64,000 nt of DNA, taken from Mycolicibacterium psychrotolerans. GTDB taxonomy: Bacteria > Actinomycetota > Actinomycetes > Mycobacteriales > Mycobacteriaceae. This document shows, piece by piece, positions 16,911 to 26,844 of the stretch (its first letter is position 1; each line of letters opens with the position of its first letter). The notes below the pieces were generated by a model. It had not been told where the DNA came from. It saw only the letters and a program-made list of their open reading frames with translations, and did not search any database. Position numbers and translations under genes: made by a program. The DNA lies in assembly GCF_010729305.1 (NCBI RefSeq), contig NZ_AP022574.1, positions 744,001 through 808,000 of the forward strand, read 5' to 3'.

Positions 16911-18143
16911 ATGGACTTCGCGATGTCTGCCAAGGCGGCCGACTACCACCAGCGGTTGACCGATTTCATGGTCGAGCACGTCATTCCGGCCGAGGAGTCG
17001 TACGACCGCTACCGTCTCGGGGCGGGCCCAGAGGACCACACGGTGCCGCCGGTCATCGAGGAGCTCAAGAAGCTGGCCAAGGAACGCGGGTTGTGGAACC
17101 TCTTCCTGCCCGCCGAATCCGGGCTGACCAACCTCGAGTACGCGCCGCTGGCCGAGCTGACCGGCTGGAGCATGGAGATCGGTCCCGAGGTCACCAACTG
17201 CGCGGCGCCCGACACCGGCAACATGGAGACGCTGCATCTGTTCGCCACCGCCGAGCAGCGGGAGCAGTGGCTCGAGCCGCTGCTGGCCGGTGAGATCCGC
17301 AGCGCGTTCGCGATGACCGAGCCCGCGGTTGCGTCCAGCGACGCCCGCAACATCGAGACCACGATGCTGCGCGACGGGGACGACTACGTCATCAACGGCC
17401 GCAAGTGGTGGATCTCGGGGGCGGCCGATCCGCGCTGCGCGATCCTCATAGTGATGGGCCGGACCAACCCGGATGCGGCCAGCCATCAGCAGCAGTCGAT
17501 GATCCTGGTGCCCGTCGACACCCCCGGGGTGTCCATCGAACGCTCGCTTCCGGTGTTCGGCTGGCAGGACCAGCACGGCCACTGCGAGATCACGTTCGAC
17601 AACGTGCGGGTGCCGTCGTCGAATCTGCTCGCCGAGGAGGGCAGCGGTTTCGCGATCGCGCAGGCGCGGTTGGGGCCGGGCCGCATCCATCACTGCATGC
17701 GGGCGATCGGCGTGGCCGAGCGGGCGCTGGCGCTGATGATCGACCGCGTGCAGAAGCGGATCGCGTTCGGCAAGCCGCTGGCCGAGCAGGGTGTGGTGCG
17801 GGAGTCGATTGCGTTGTCGCGCAACCAGATCGACCAGACGCGGCTGCTGTGCCACAAGGCGGCGTGGACCATCGACGCGCACGGCAACAAGAGCAAGGAC
17901 GCCCAGCTGCAGGTCGCGCAGATCAAGGCGGTCGCCCCGAAGATGGCCTGCGACGTGCTCGACCGGGCCATCCAGGTGCACGGCGGAGCCGGGGTGTCCG
18001 ACGATTTCCCGCTGGCCCGGATGTACGGCTGGCACCGCGCGATGCGGCTCTTCGACGGCCCCGACGAGGTGCACATGCGCACCATCGCGCGCGCCGAACT
18101 CGGCAGGGAGAAGACGCCACTTGCCGCGGCGGTGACGCGCTAG
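16911..18143 (+). CDS. fadE2: Acyl-CoA dehydrogenase, FadE2-like
   Basis: The 410-residue flavin enzyme oxidises an acyl-CoA at the alpha-beta bond. Visible are the substrate/FAD block [19 protein letters not shown], the ACAD beta-domain [16 protein letters not shown] and the C-terminal helical motif [20 protein letters not shown]. Sequence and position match M. tuberculosis Rv0154c (FadE2) as I recall it, which also sits beside the PtpB gene and the transhydrogenase. The ATG at 16911 is chosen over a GTG at 16902. The stop codon shares its last base with the ptpB start. Confidence 0.94.
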   Translation: MDFAMSAKAADYHQRLTDFMVEHVIPAEESYDRYRLGAGPEDHTVPPVIEELKKLAKERGLWNLFLPAESGLTNLEYAPLAELTGWSMEIGPEVTNCAAPDTGNMETLHLFATAEQREQWLEPLLAGEIRSAFAMTEPAVASSDARNIETTMLRDGDDYVINGRKWWISGAADPRCAILIVMGRTNPDAASHQQQSMILVPVDTPGVSIERSLPVFGWQDQHGHCEITFDNVRVPSSNLLAEEGSGFAIAQARLGPGRIHHCMRAIGVAERALALMIDRVQKRIAFGKPLAEQGVVRESIALSRNQIDQTRLLCHKAAWTIDAHGNKSKDAQLQVAQIKAVAPKMACDVLDRAIQVHGGAGVSDDFPLARMYGWHRAMRLFDGPDEVHMRTIARAELGREKTPLAAAVTR

Positions 18144-18943
18144 TGGCGTCGTTGGGTGACGAACTCTCCGGCGCGTGGAACTTCCGTGACGTCTCCGAGC
18201 AGACCGGGATCGCGCCGGGCCGGTTCTTCCGTGCCAGCGAGTTGTCCAGGCTCGACGACGACGGCCGCAGCGCGCTGAGCGGCTACGGCGTCACCGACGT
18301 CGCGGATCTGCGGACGCTGCGCGAACTCGAGCGGCACGGACCCGGCTTGGTGCCCGCGGGCGTCGACATCCACCATCTGCCGTTCGTCGAGACGGCCGCG
18401 TCCGACGACGAGGCGCCGCACGAGCACGCCTTCCAGCGGATGATGACCGACAAGCCCGACGGGATGTCGGTCGCCGACGCCGCGGCGCGCTACATGACCG
18501 AGGAGTACGGCCGCATCGCCGGCGCTCCACTGGCACAGCGCGCGGTGCACCGGGTGGTGACGCTGCTGGGTTCGGGCCGTCGCGTACTGGCGCACTGCTT
18601 CGCGGGCAAGGACCGCACGGGCTTCGCGATCGCGATGGTGCTGGAGGCCGCCGGGGTGGACCGCGACGCCATCATGGCCGACTACCTGCGCAGCAACGCC
18701 GCGGTCCCGCGGCTGCGCGAGAGCATCCTGGAGACGGTGCGGCAACGCGCCGCCGAATCGCCGGAAGTGCTCGAGCTCGCCGAGGCGCGGCTGACCGAGT
18801 CGGTGCTCGGCGTCCGTGAGGAGTACCTGCACACGGCACGGCGCACCGTCGACACTGAATTCGGTTCGCTGCGCGGCTATCTCGAGGCGACAGGGCTGAC
18901 CGATGCCGACATCGAGCGGCTGCGCACCGCGCTGAACGGCTAG
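18143..18943 (+). CDS. ptpB: Protein tyrosine phosphatase PtpB-like (Rv0153c homologue)
   Basis: The 266-residue phosphatase has the signature loop HCFAGKDRTGF with catalytic Cys152 and Arg158, of the PtpB/lipid-phosphatase type with Lys after Gly-Ala. The N-terminus WNFRDVSEQTGIAPGRFFR is diagnostic of this group. In M. tuberculosis PtpB is secreted without a classical signal and dephosphorylates phosphotyrosine and phosphoinositides of the host. No signal peptide is visible here either. The start GTG (18143) overlaps the fadE2 stop in TAGTG, so translation is coupled. Confidence 0.93.
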   Translation: MASLGDELSGAWNFRDVSEQTGIAPGRFFRASELSRLDDDGRSALSGYGVTDVADLRTLRELERHGPGLVPAGVDIHHLPFVETAASDDEAPHEHAFQRMMTDKPDGMSVADAAARYMTEEYGRIAGAPLAQRAVHRVVTLLGSGRRVLAHCFAGKDRTGFAIAMVLEAAGVDRDAIMADYLRSNAAVPRLRESILETVRQRAAESPEVLELAEARLTESVLGVREEYLHTARRTVDTEFGSLRGYLEATGLTDADIERLRTALNG

Positions 18944-18968
18944 TCCAGATACAGCGCTACAGCAGCCC

Positions 18969-19024
18969 CGAGTGCACGCTTTGTGACGGAAAATCGCCGA
19001 TTTCCGTCAGAATGCGTGCACTCG
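18969..19024. terminator. Long near-perfect hairpin between convergent ptpB and DUF456 gene
   Basis: The arm beginning CGAGTGCACGC (18969) pairs with the arm ending GCGTGCACTCG (19024). The paired length is about 25 bp with two mismatches, one bulge and a loop of a few bases around GCC. It fills the gap between two convergent genes and has no U-tract. A bidirectional terminator or a dispersed hairpin element fits. Confidence 0.65.
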
Positions 19025-19030
19025 AGGCGC

Positions 19031-19516
19031 TCACGCCGTCAGGAACACCCCGACGGCCCACGTGACCGTCGCCAGCAGCGCCCCGGTGAGCTCCACCCCC
19101 ACCGACAGCGCCACACCCTTGATCGCGTGCACCGTCGAGGCCCAGGCCCGGGCGACGTTGCGGCGCATGGTCATCTCGGCGGCGAACACCCCGGCGACGA
19201 AGCCGACCAGCAGGCCGACGACCGGGATCACGAAGAACCCGACGATTCCGGCCAGCGCGCCGACCACCAGCACCGAGGTGCGGACCTGCGCGTCGCGCAT
19301 GCGCCGGGCGGGCCAGGTGTACTTGATCACGGTGGCCGCCGCGAAGAACGCCGCGGCGATCCCGAACGTCACCCACGCCGCCGCGGTGCCGACGACGAAT
19401 GCCCACACCCCGATGGCCGCGATCACCAGCACGCCGCCCGGCAGGATCGGCACGATGATCCCCACCAGACCGATGGCGATCACCAGCGCGACGAGGACGA
19501 TCCCGCCGGTACTCAT
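19031..19516 (-). CDS. DUF456 family membrane protein
   Basis: The 161-residue integral membrane protein has about four to five helices that are rich in Gly and Val. It begins TGGIVLVALVIAIGLVGIIV and contains the DUF456 hallmark PILPGGVLVIAAIGVWAF. A Gly-rich middle helix pair follows (VVGLLVGFVAGVFAAEM). Function is unknown for the family. It is the last gene of a run of minus-strand genes and starts 2 bp after the PPOX gene ends. Confidence 0.85.
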   Translation of the reverse strand: MSTGGIVLVALVIAIGLVGIIVPILPGGVLVIAAIGVWAFVVGTAAAWVTFGIAAAFFAAATVIKYTWPARRMRDAQVRTSVLVVGALAGIVGFFVIPVVGLLVGFVAGVFAAEMTMRRNVARAWASTVHAIKGVALSVGVELTGALLATVTWAVGVFLTA

Positions 19517-19518
19517 CC

Positions 19519-19926
19519 TCAGCCCTGCATCGGGGTGTTGACCTTGTCGGCCTCGATGGTGACGACCAGCCGTGTCTCGTCGGGGTTTCCGCTGAAGTAC
19601 GGGTACGGGATGCCGAGGTACTTCTGCGACAGCTCGTCGATGCCCTCCTTGCCGCCTTCGCTGGTCATCGACACCACCCGGCCGCGCACCTCGAAGAAGC
19701 GGGCGACGTCGTCGGGGTCGGCGACGTTGACCGCGATGCGCGGATCACGCCGCAGGTTCCGCTCCTTCTGCATCCCGCCGACGATGTTGAGCACGACGTG
19801 CTCGCCGTCGGTGGTCACCCACGTCTCGGTGAGCTGCGGGGAACCGTCGGCCATCAGCGTCGCCACGAAGCACGGGCTGGGCTTGCGGAGCAGTTCGAGC
19901 AGAGCGTCGGGCAGGGCAACCGCCAT
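19519..19926 (-). CDS. PPOX-class (pyridoxamine oxidase-like, F420/FMN) family protein
   Basis: The 135-residue split-barrel protein contains PCFVATLMADGSPQLTETWV, a basic KERNLRRDPRIAVNV segment and ARFFEVRGRVVS. The KxxNLRRDPR block is typical of the mycobacterial PPOX-class F420-dependent group, which reduces or binds deazaflavin or related cofactors. Start ATG is 19924-19926. Which cofactor it uses is inference. It lies between DUF456 and a HAD gene in one orientation. Confidence 0.85.
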   Translation of the reverse strand: MAVALPDALLELLRKPSPCFVATLMADGSPQLTETWVTTDGEHVVLNIVGGMQKERNLRRDPRIAVNVADPDDVARFFEVRGRVVSMTSEGGKEGIDELSQKYLGIPYPYFSGNPDETRLVVTIEADKVNTPMQG

Positions 19927-19939
19927 GGTGTACGTCCTC

Positions 19940-20638
19940 TCAGGCTTGCAACTGGTCGGCGAGATCACCGAAATCGTCGGCCATGACGTCGAATTCGTCG
20001 GCAGCCGGTCGGCGCAGCACCCGGTCGGGGCCGTGCTCGGCGGGCCGGAACACGAAGCCGGTGCGCAGCCCGGCGTCCCGCGCGGAACGCAGGTCGGAGG
20101 GATGCGCGGCCACCATCATCAGTTCCGAGGGTGCCACGTCGAGGATCTCCGCGCACCCGAGGTATGTCTCGCGGTCCGGCTTGTAGTGGTGGAAGATCTC
20201 CGCGGAGAGCACGCAGTCCCACGGCAGGCCTGCGCGCTTGGCCATGTTCGTCAACAGCGAGACGTTCCCGTTGGACAGCGTGGTGATGACGAACCGCTTC
20301 TTGAGCCGGGTCAGTCCGGCCACCGCGTCGGGCCACGGGTCCAGCCGGTGCCAGGCGCGGTTCAGGTCGTCGATCTCCGCGTCGTCGACGGTGATCCCGG
20401 CGTCGGTGAGCAACTCGACCAGGCGTCCGCGATGTAGGTCGTCGATCCGCGTCCACGGCAGCTCGCCGCGGCGCACACGGTCCATCGCCGGTGAGTAGCC
20501 CGCCCGCCAGGCGTCGGCGAACGCCGGCCAGTCCCGCTCGAATCCGTGCCGGGCGCCGAATCGCTCGAGTTCGGCGGTGACACTCGAGCGCCAGTCCACG
20601 ACCGTCCCGAACACGTCGAACGCGAGCGCTCGGATCAT
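19940..20638 (-). CDS. HAD-superfamily hydrolase, haloacid dehalogenase type II-like
   Basis: The 232-residue protein has motif I AFDVFGTVVDWR (nucleophile Asp8), motif II TTLSNGNVSLL, the conserved Lys in FHHYKPDRETYLG, and motif III MMVAAHPSDLRSARDAGLRT. The FDVFGT form and the SNGN motif match the L-2-haloacid dehalogenase type II subgroup. The true substrate in mycobacteria is unknown and could be a phosphate ester. The gene ends right next to the quinone oxidoreductase start. Confidence 0.9.
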   Translation of the reverse strand: MIRALAFDVFGTVVDWRSSVTAELERFGARHGFERDWPAFADAWRAGYSPAMDRVRRGELPWTRIDDLHRGRLVELLTDAGITVDDAEIDDLNRAWHRLDPWPDAVAGLTRLKKRFVITTLSNGNVSLLTNMAKRAGLPWDCVLSAEIFHHYKPDRETYLGCAEILDVAPSELMMVAAHPSDLRSARDAGLRTGFVFRPAEHGPDRVLRRPAADEFDVMADDFGDLADQLQA

Positions 20639-21601
20639 CTAAGGCTCCAGCACGAGTTTGCCTGCGACCCCGCCGTCGGCGAGGCTCTGCAGCGCCTCGG
20701 CCCCGGCCGACAGCGGAAACCGCACCGGCTCAGGAGGTCTCAGCCCGGCGGCGACCAGTGCGGCCAACCTGGCACCCACCTCGGCCTGCGCGCCGGGGGT
20801 GCGGTTGACGAACTCCCCCCAGCCCACGCCCACGACGCTGACGTTGCGCAGCAGCAGCCTGTTCACTTTGACCGTGGGGATGCCGCCGGCGGCGAAGCCG
20901 ATGACCAGCAGGCGTCCCTCGGTGGCCAGCGCGCGGACGGCGTCGTCGAAGGTCGAGCCGCCGATCGGGTCCACCACCACGTCCACGCCGCGGCCCCCGG
21001 TGTGCTGCTTGACCGCGTCCAGCCACCCGTCGCTCAGGGGCAGCACCACGTCGGCGCCGAGGGATTCCACGAAGCCCATTGCCGACGGCCGGTGCACCAT
21101 CGCGATCACCTTGGCGCCCATCGCTTTCGCGATCTGCACCGCGGCGGTGCCGACCCCGCCGCCCGACCCGAGCACCAGCACGGTCTCGCCGGGGCGCAGC
21201 GCGGCCCGGCGCTGCAGCGCGAAGTACATCGTGTAGTAGTTGCCCAGCAGAGCCGCCGCGGATGCGTCGTCGACGTCTGCGGGTGTGGGCACCACACTGC
21301 CGGGGTTCACCGCCACCTGCCCGGCGTACCCGCCGAGCATCGTGAACGCCGAAACCCGCTGTCCGACAGCGAAATCAGATGTCTCGGGCGCCGCCCGCAC
21401 CACCCCGGCGACCTCCATGCCGGGAATGAACGGCGGATCCAGGCGCATCTGGTACTCACCGCGCAGGAGCAGCAGGTCCGGGAAGCACACCCCGGCAGCC
21501 CGCACGTCGATCACGACGTCGCCGTCACCCGCGGGGTCGGGCACGTCGGTGTACACCAACCCCGCAGGACCTGACAGCTCCTGCGCGACAAGCGCTTTCA
21601 T
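20639..21601 (-). CDS. NADPH:quinone oxidoreductase-like MDR protein (Rv0149-like)
   Basis: The 320-residue medium-chain dehydrogenase/reductase has no structural zinc lobe. It has the N-terminal fold KALVAQELSGPAGLVYTDVP, the site FIPGMEVAGVV, and the nucleotide motif VLVLGSGGGVGTAAVQIAKA followed by VDPIGGSTFDDAVRAL. It should reduce quinone- or enone-type substrates with NADPH. Order and similarity match Rv0149 beside Rv0148 and Rv0147. It is followed head to tail by the HAD gene, with no gap. Confidence 0.91.
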   Translation of the reverse strand: MKALVAQELSGPAGLVYTDVPDPAGDGDVVIDVRAAGVCFPDLLLLRGEYQMRLDPPFIPGMEVAGVVRAAPETSDFAVGQRVSAFTMLGGYAGQVAVNPGSVVPTPADVDDASAAALLGNYYTMYFALQRRAALRPGETVLVLGSGGGVGTAAVQIAKAMGAKVIAMVHRPSAMGFVESLGADVVLPLSDGWLDAVKQHTGGRGVDVVVDPIGGSTFDDAVRALATEGRLLVIGFAAGGIPTVKVNRLLLRNVSVVGVGWGEFVNRTPGAQAEVGARLAALVAAGLRPPEPVRFPLSAGAEALQSLADGGVAGKLVLEP

Positions 21602-21604
21602 CCG

Positions 21605-22468
21605 TCAGCCGAGAGCGAACGTGGCGCGCTCGGCTGCCGACAGGTCGGCGATCTCGCCCCACCGGCCCGCGACGTCGTCGACCGAGGGCACTTCGGTGAA
21701 CGTCACACCGCTGTTCTGGAACAGCGCCACCCGCTGCACCTTGCCGCCACCGACGATGAACACCGACGCGGTCTCGGGCACCTCCTCGGTGCACAGGTAG
21801 GCCACCACGGGCGCCACGTACTCCGGCGTCAGCTTCTCGAACACCTCGGGCGGCAGGATGTCCTGTGTCATCCGGGTGGCCGCGATCGGGGCGATGGCGT
21901 TGGCTTTGATGTTGTACTTCGCGCCCTCCTGGGCCAGCGTGTTGATCAGGCCGACGAGGCCGAGTTTGGCGGCGCCGTAGTTGGCCTGTCCGAAGTTGCC
22001 GAACAGTCCGCTGGTGGAGGTGGCGACGACGACGCGGCCGAAGCCGTTCTCGCGGAAGTGCGGCCACGCCGCCCGGATCACGTTGTACCCGCCGTAGAGA
22101 TGAACCTTGAGCACGGCGTCCCAGTTGCCGAACTCCATCTTGTGGAACGTGCCGTCGCGCAGGATGCCGGCGTTGCTGACCACCCCGTCGACCTTGCCGA
22201 ACTCGTCGACAGCGGTCTTGATGATGTTGGCGGCGCCCTCGGGTTCGGCGACGGAGTCGTAGTTGGCGACCGCGCGACCGCCGGCGTCCTTGATCTCCTT
22301 GACCACCTCGTCGGCCATGTTGTGGCCGGCGCCGGTGCCGTCGCGTGCGCCGCCGAGATCATTGACGACCACGCTGGCGCCTTCGCGGGCGAGCGTCAGC
22401 GCGTATTCGCGTCCGAGACCGCCTCCGGCGCCGGTGACGACGATGACCCGATCCTGCACTCCTGGCAT
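21605..22468 (-). CDS. Short-chain dehydrogenase, MFE2/HSD17B4-type (Rv0148-like)
   Basis: The 287-residue SDR has the coenzyme motif VVTGAGGGLGREYALTLA, the Asn of NAG in VSNAGILRDGTFHKM, the Ser in ATSTSGLFGNFGQ and the YGAAK active site (Tyr/Lys). The N-terminus PGVQDRVIVVTGAGGGLGRE is close to what I recall of Rv0148. Its relatives are 3-hydroxyacyl-CoA dehydrogenases of peroxisomal-type beta-oxidation. The ATG at 22468 is chosen over an upstream in-frame ATG that would overlap the aldehyde dehydrogenase end. Confidence 0.92.
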   Translation of the reverse strand: MPGVQDRVIVVTGAGGGLGREYALTLAREGASVVVNDLGGARDGTGAGHNMADEVVKEIKDAGGRAVANYDSVAEPEGAANIIKTAVDEFGKVDGVVSNAGILRDGTFHKMEFGNWDAVLKVHLYGGYNVIRAAWPHFRENGFGRVVVATSTSGLFGNFGQANYGAAKLGLVGLINTLAQEGAKYNIKANAIAPIAATRMTQDILPPEVFEKLTPEYVAPVVAYLCTEEVPETASVFIVGGGKVQRVALFQNSGVTFTEVPSVDDVAGRWGEIADLSAAERATFALG

Positions 22469-22482
22469 GACGATTCCCTTTC

Positions 22483-23892
22483 CTAGAAAAGCCGTCTGGC
22501 GAGCTTCCAAGCCTTCTCTGTATACGGGGGATAGATGAAGGCGCCGACGTCGGGTCGGGTTGGCTTGGTCATCACGGTCTTGCGGTGGCTGAACTCCTCG
22601 AATCCGTACTTGCCGTGATAGGCGCCCATCCCCGAGGGGCCGACGCCGCCGAAGGGCAGCTTGTGGGTGGCGAAGTGGAACAGCAGGTGGTTGATCACCA
22701 TGCCGCCGGCGGCGACCTCCTTGATCACCCGCTCACGCACGGCCTTGGTCTTGGTGAACAGGTAGGCGGCCAGCGGTTTGGGCCGCGAGTTCACGAAAGT
22801 GATTGCCTCGTCCAAGGATCCGACGGTGACCACCGGCAGGATGGGACCGAAGATCTCGTCGGTCATCAACGGCTCGGCAGGGTCCGGGTCGACGACGACG
22901 GTCGGCTGGATCCTGATGTTGACGGCGTCGGAGCCACCGCCGACCGCGACGGTGCCCTTGGTTGCCGCCAGCGCGTTGGCCAGCCGGTTGAAGTGGCGCT
23001 CGTTGACGATGCGCTTGCCGCCGGGGTTGCCGGCCTCGAACTCGGCGACGGCCTCACGCAGCTTGTCGACCAGCTGGTCGCGGATCGGGGCCTCGGCGAG
23101 CACGTAGTCCGGCGCGATGCAGATCTGTCCGGAGTTGATCAGCTTCGTCCAGGCGATGCGCTTGGCGGCGACCTCGACGTCGGCGTCGGCCGCCACGATC
23201 ACCGGGCTCTTGCCGCCCAGTTCGAGCGTCACCGGCGTCAGGTGCGCGGCCGCGCCCTGGTAGACCTTGCGGCCGATCTCGGTGCCGCCGGTGAACAACA
23301 GGTAGTCGAAGCCCTGGTCGATGAGTTCCTGGCTGACCGCGCCGTCGCCCTCGATGACGGCGATCGCGTCGTTGTCGAGATACCGCGGAACCAGCTCGGC
23401 CATCAGGGCCGAGGATGCCGGCGCGATCTCCGAGGGCTTGAGCACGACCGTGTTGCCTGCGGCGATCGCGCCGACGGCCGGGCCGAGCGTCAGCGCGAAC
23501 GGGAAGTTCCACGCGCCGATGATCAGCACGGTGCCGTACGGCTCGTACTCCACCCAGCCGCGGCCGGGCAGCTGGGAGAACTCCAGCATGCGGTAGCGGC
23601 GCTTCATCCACTTGCCCACACTCTTGGCCGCCGACGCCGCCTCGCCGGCGGTGCTCGCGATGTCGGCCAGCCACGCCTCGAACGGTTTGCGGTCGAGGTC
23701 TTTGGCCAGCGCCTCGGCGATGGCGCCTTCGTTCTCGGTCATCAGCCGCTCGAGGGCCCGCAGCTGTTGCTTGCGCCATTCGACGCTGCGGGTGCGGCCC
23801 GATGCGAACGTCTCACGGAGACGGCGGACGGTGGCCGGAATGTCGGGGGTGGCGGCACCCACGTCGACGGGGACGGCGGAATCGGTGGTCAT
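22483..23892 (-). CDS. Aldehyde dehydrogenase (Rv0147-like)
   Basis: The 469-residue NAD(P)-dependent fatty-aldehyde-type dehydrogenase (ALDH3 class) has the oxyanion Asn in IIGAWNFPFALTL, the general base Glu in TLELGGKSPVIV, the catalytic Cys in NSGQICIAPDYVL and the motif DEIFGPILPVV. The C-terminus ends with hydrophobic and basic residues (AFIYPPYTEKAWKLARRLF), as in membrane-associated ALDH3 enzymes. It sits first in the minus-strand set with the Rv0148- and Rv0149-like genes and probably oxidises an aldehyde from lipid or alkane metabolism. Confidence 0.94.
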   Translation of the reverse strand: MTTDSAVPVDVGAATPDIPATVRRLRETFASGRTRSVEWRKQQLRALERLMTENEGAIAEALAKDLDRKPFEAWLADIASTAGEAASAAKSVGKWMKRRYRMLEFSQLPGRGWVEYEPYGTVLIIGAWNFPFALTLGPAVGAIAAGNTVVLKPSEIAPASSALMAELVPRYLDNDAIAVIEGDGAVSQELIDQGFDYLLFTGGTEIGRKVYQGAAAHLTPVTLELGGKSPVIVAADADVEVAAKRIAWTKLINSGQICIAPDYVLAEAPIRDQLVDKLREAVAEFEAGNPGGKRIVNERHFNRLANALAATKGTVAVGGGSDAVNIRIQPTVVVDPDPAEPLMTDEIFGPILPVVTVGSLDEAITFVNSRPKPLAAYLFTKTKAVRERVIKEVAAGGMVINHLLFHFATHKLPFGGVGPSGMGAYHGKYGFEEFSHRKTVMTKPTRPDVGAFIYPPYTEKAWKLARRLF

Positions 23893-23935
23893 GACGGGTC
23901 TCCTTCATCTGACCTGCGGAATACCCGAATCGTAG

Positions 23936-23951
23936 CCAACCATCCGGTTGG
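23936..23951. promoter_or_regulatory. Inverted repeat upstream of aldehyde dehydrogenase operon
   Basis: CCAACC-ATCC-GGTTGG is perfect in its 6-bp arms. It sits 44-59 bp before the aldehyde dehydrogenase start codon, in the 88-bp gap after the methyltransferase gene. Size and symmetry fit a TetR-type operator. The binding protein is unknown. Confidence 0.4.
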
Positions 23952-23980
23952 TGAACAGGCGGCTGGGGAGCCGCGGACGC

Positions 23981-24925
<945 letters not shown>

Positions 24926-24977
24926 CTATCAAATGCTGGGGCTCAGCCACGGTGTGGGCCACGCCACAGCGCGGTGA

Positions 24978-25610
24978 CTAGCCCAGATGCCAGAGCTTGT
25001 TGGCCAGCAGCAGTTCGAGTTTGTGCACGACCGCGCCGAGGCCGGCCCCGTCGCCGACGAAACCGGCGTAGAAGCCCATTCCCCACAGCACGGCGACCAG
25101 CATCTCCACCAGGTGGCTGACGTCGGTGTCGCTGCTGAGTTCACCGCGCTCGATCGCATCGTTGACGACCCACGTGACGAAGGCCCGCGAGTTCTTCAGC
25201 GGGTCGTGCTCGTCGCTGACCAGTTCCGGGTGGCGCTGGGTCTCCAGCACGGACGTGACCAGGAACGCCGCCGCGGAGCGGTCCTCGGCGTCGGCCTGCG
25301 TCGTGGCCGACAGGAAAGCCGCCAATCGGTCGACCAGTCCTGTCCGCTCGTGCGCGCGCGCCACGCCCGCGCTAACAATCGACGTATTCGTCTGCTCGAC
25401 CACCTCGGCCCACAGCACGCGTTTGCTGGCGAAGTAGTGATTGATCGCTGGACGGGTCAGGTCGGCGCGGATCGCGATGGCCTGGAACGTCGCGGCGTCG
25501 TATCCAAGTTCGCTGAACACCTCGCGAGCAGCATGCAAAATGCGCTCCCGCGTCTCGGCGGCCTTCGCTGCGGGGGGACGACCCGGACCTCTACTCGCCG
25601 TATACGGCAT
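24978..25610 (-). CDS. TetR family transcriptional regulator
   Basis: The 210-residue regulator has an N-terminal GRPPAAKAAETRERILHAA arm and the HTH residues ATFQAIAIRADLTRPAINHYFASK. The C-terminal all-helical domain has no recognised ligand. Start ATG at 25610 is preferred to one at 25628. A perfect palindrome GCCGTATACGGC spans codons 1-5 and may be coincidence or an autoregulatory site. It is divergent from a second tetR gene with 153 bp between. It may correspond to the TetR gene near Rv0144. Confidence 0.88.
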   Translation of the reverse strand: MPYTASRGPGRPPAAKAAETRERILHAAREVFSELGYDAATFQAIAIRADLTRPAINHYFASKRVLWAEVVEQTNTSIVSAGVARAHERTGLVDRLAAFLSATTQADAEDRSAAAFLVTSVLETQRHPELVSDEHDPLKNSRAFVTWVVNDAIERGELSSDTDVSHLVEMLVAVLWGMGFYAGFVGDGAGLGAVVHKLELLLANKLWHLG

Positions 25611-25627
25611 TGTGAAATTGTGCCACA

Positions 25628-25644
25628 CGTCACCAGCCGTGACG
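25628..25644. promoter_or_regulatory. Inverted repeat in divergent tetR-tetR region
   Basis: CGTCAC-CAGCC-GTGACG has perfect 6-bp arms around a 5-nt spacer. It lies 18 bp upstream of the minus-strand tetR start, in the region shared by both regulators. An operator for one or both is likely by position. Confidence 0.4.
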
Positions 25645-25763
25645 GCACTCGCCCTGCAGCGCGCTCGCAGCCTGCCCTCTCAGCAAAAGTTGAGCGCACG
25701 TAATCGCAGTTTTCCGGGGACACAGACCGCCGACATCCGGCCCCGTCGAACTAGGGTTTGGCT

Positions 25764-26330
25764 ATGGGGGCGGTCGGGTCACGGGAATCGTTCTTCAACG
25801 CTGGGTTCGACGTGCTCGCCGAGCTCGGCTACGGCGGGCTGAAGCTGGCCGAGGTGTGCCACCGGCTGGGTGTCACCAGCGGGTCGTTCTACCACTATTT
25901 CTCCAGTTGGTCTGACTTCACCCGCCAGCTCGTCGCCCATTGGCACGAGGGCATGACCGTGCGCGTCGTCGAGGCGGTCCGCGACGAGCCCGACCCGCGC
26001 CGGCGGGTGGACAAGTTGATCAAGGGCGCGCTGGAGTTGCCGCACGGCGCCGAGGCCGCGATCCGCGTCTGGGGCTCGATCGATCCGCATGTGCGTGCGG
26101 TGCAGGCCGCGGTGGATCATCAGCGCTTCGACGCGGTCTTCGAGTCGGCGTTGCAGCTGCTGGACAACAGGCGGCAAGCTGAGATGTTCGCATCGTGGTC
26201 GGTGTACCTGCTCGTGGGATACGAGCAGGCTCTGCTGCCCCGCAACCCGGACGGATTGGAGTGGCTCGTGACGCAGTTGCTGGACAGCCTCGACGCCGGC
26301 CGGTTCAGGTCGGTGCCCGACGGTGACTGA
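25764..26330 (+). CDS. TetR family transcriptional regulator
   Basis: The 188-residue regulator starts directly with the HTH (SRESFFNAGFDVLAELGYGG, then GVTSGSFYHYFSSWSDFTRQ). Its C-terminal domain carries IRVWGSIDPHVRAVQAAVD. Start ATG is 25764, and a TTG six bases earlier is less likely. Its stop overlaps the next gene by 8 bp, so it is co-transcribed with the small membrane protein and the FUSC protein and probably controls that export operon. Confidence 0.87.
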   Translation: MGAVGSRESFFNAGFDVLAELGYGGLKLAEVCHRLGVTSGSFYHYFSSWSDFTRQLVAHWHEGMTVRVVEAVRDEPDPRRRVDKLIKGALELPHGAEAAIRVWGSIDPHVRAVQAAVDHQRFDAVFESALQLLDNRRQAEMFASWSVYLLVGYEQALLPRNPDGLEWLVTQLLDSLDAGRFRSVPDGD

Positions 26331-26844
26331 GACCGCCGACGACGACGTCGAGGCGCCGCCAGTCGGGCACGTCGTGTCGATGTTGCGGGAGCGCCTCTAC
26401 GGAGCGATCTCCTGCCTGGCGACGCTGGTGGTGCTCACCCGCTACACCGAGGACGACACCAGCGGCTGGTTCCGGATGCTCGATGTGGCCGTCACGATGG
26501 GTGGTCTGTGGGCCGCGAGTCTGCTGGCCGACTGGGTCGCGCATCTCGCCGTGCACGAAGAGGCGCCCCACGGAGCCGAGCGCTGGCGGATGCTGCAGGC
26601 CTCGGGCCAGATCCTGCAGGCCAGCGTGCTGCCCCTGGTCGCGCTGGCGACGGCGGGCATCGGGCTGCTCGACACCGACACCGCGATGTGGGTGGCCAAG
26701 TGGATCCTGGTCGGCGAGTTGGGGCTGATCGCGCTGCTGGCGGTGCGGCGCACGCGGCTGCCCTGGTGGCAGCAAACTCTCACTGTGGCCACGTTGATCG
26801 GTGTGGGCCTGCTCGTCATCGGCATCAAGGTGCTCGCGCATTGA
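26323..26844 (+). CDS. Small membrane protein of unknown function (173 aa)
   Basis: The protein has about four hydrophobic stretches (AISCLATLVVLTRY; LDVAVTMGGLWAASLLADWVAH; GQILQASVLPLVALATAGIG; LTVATLIGVGLLVIGIKVLA) and an acidic N-terminus. The GTG start overlaps the tetR end by 8 bp, and its stop overlaps a TTG start of the FUSC gene by 4 bp. Context suggests a partner of the FUSC protein. No domain name can be assigned. Confidence 0.75.
   Translation: MTETADDDVEAPPVGHVVSMLRERLYGAISCLATLVVLTRYTEDDTSGWFRMLDVAVTMGGLWAASLLADWVAHLAVHEEAPHGAERWRMLQASGQILQASVLPLVALATAGIGLLDTDTAMWVAKWILVGELGLIALLAVRRTRLPWWQQTLTVATLIGVGLLVIGIKVLAH

Noticed and set aside
25597..25608. Perfect palindrome GCCGTATACGGC over the first codons of a tetR gene
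   Set aside because: It is fully within coding sequence. It could be an operator, but there is no second copy or other support, so it is mentioned only in the gene entry.
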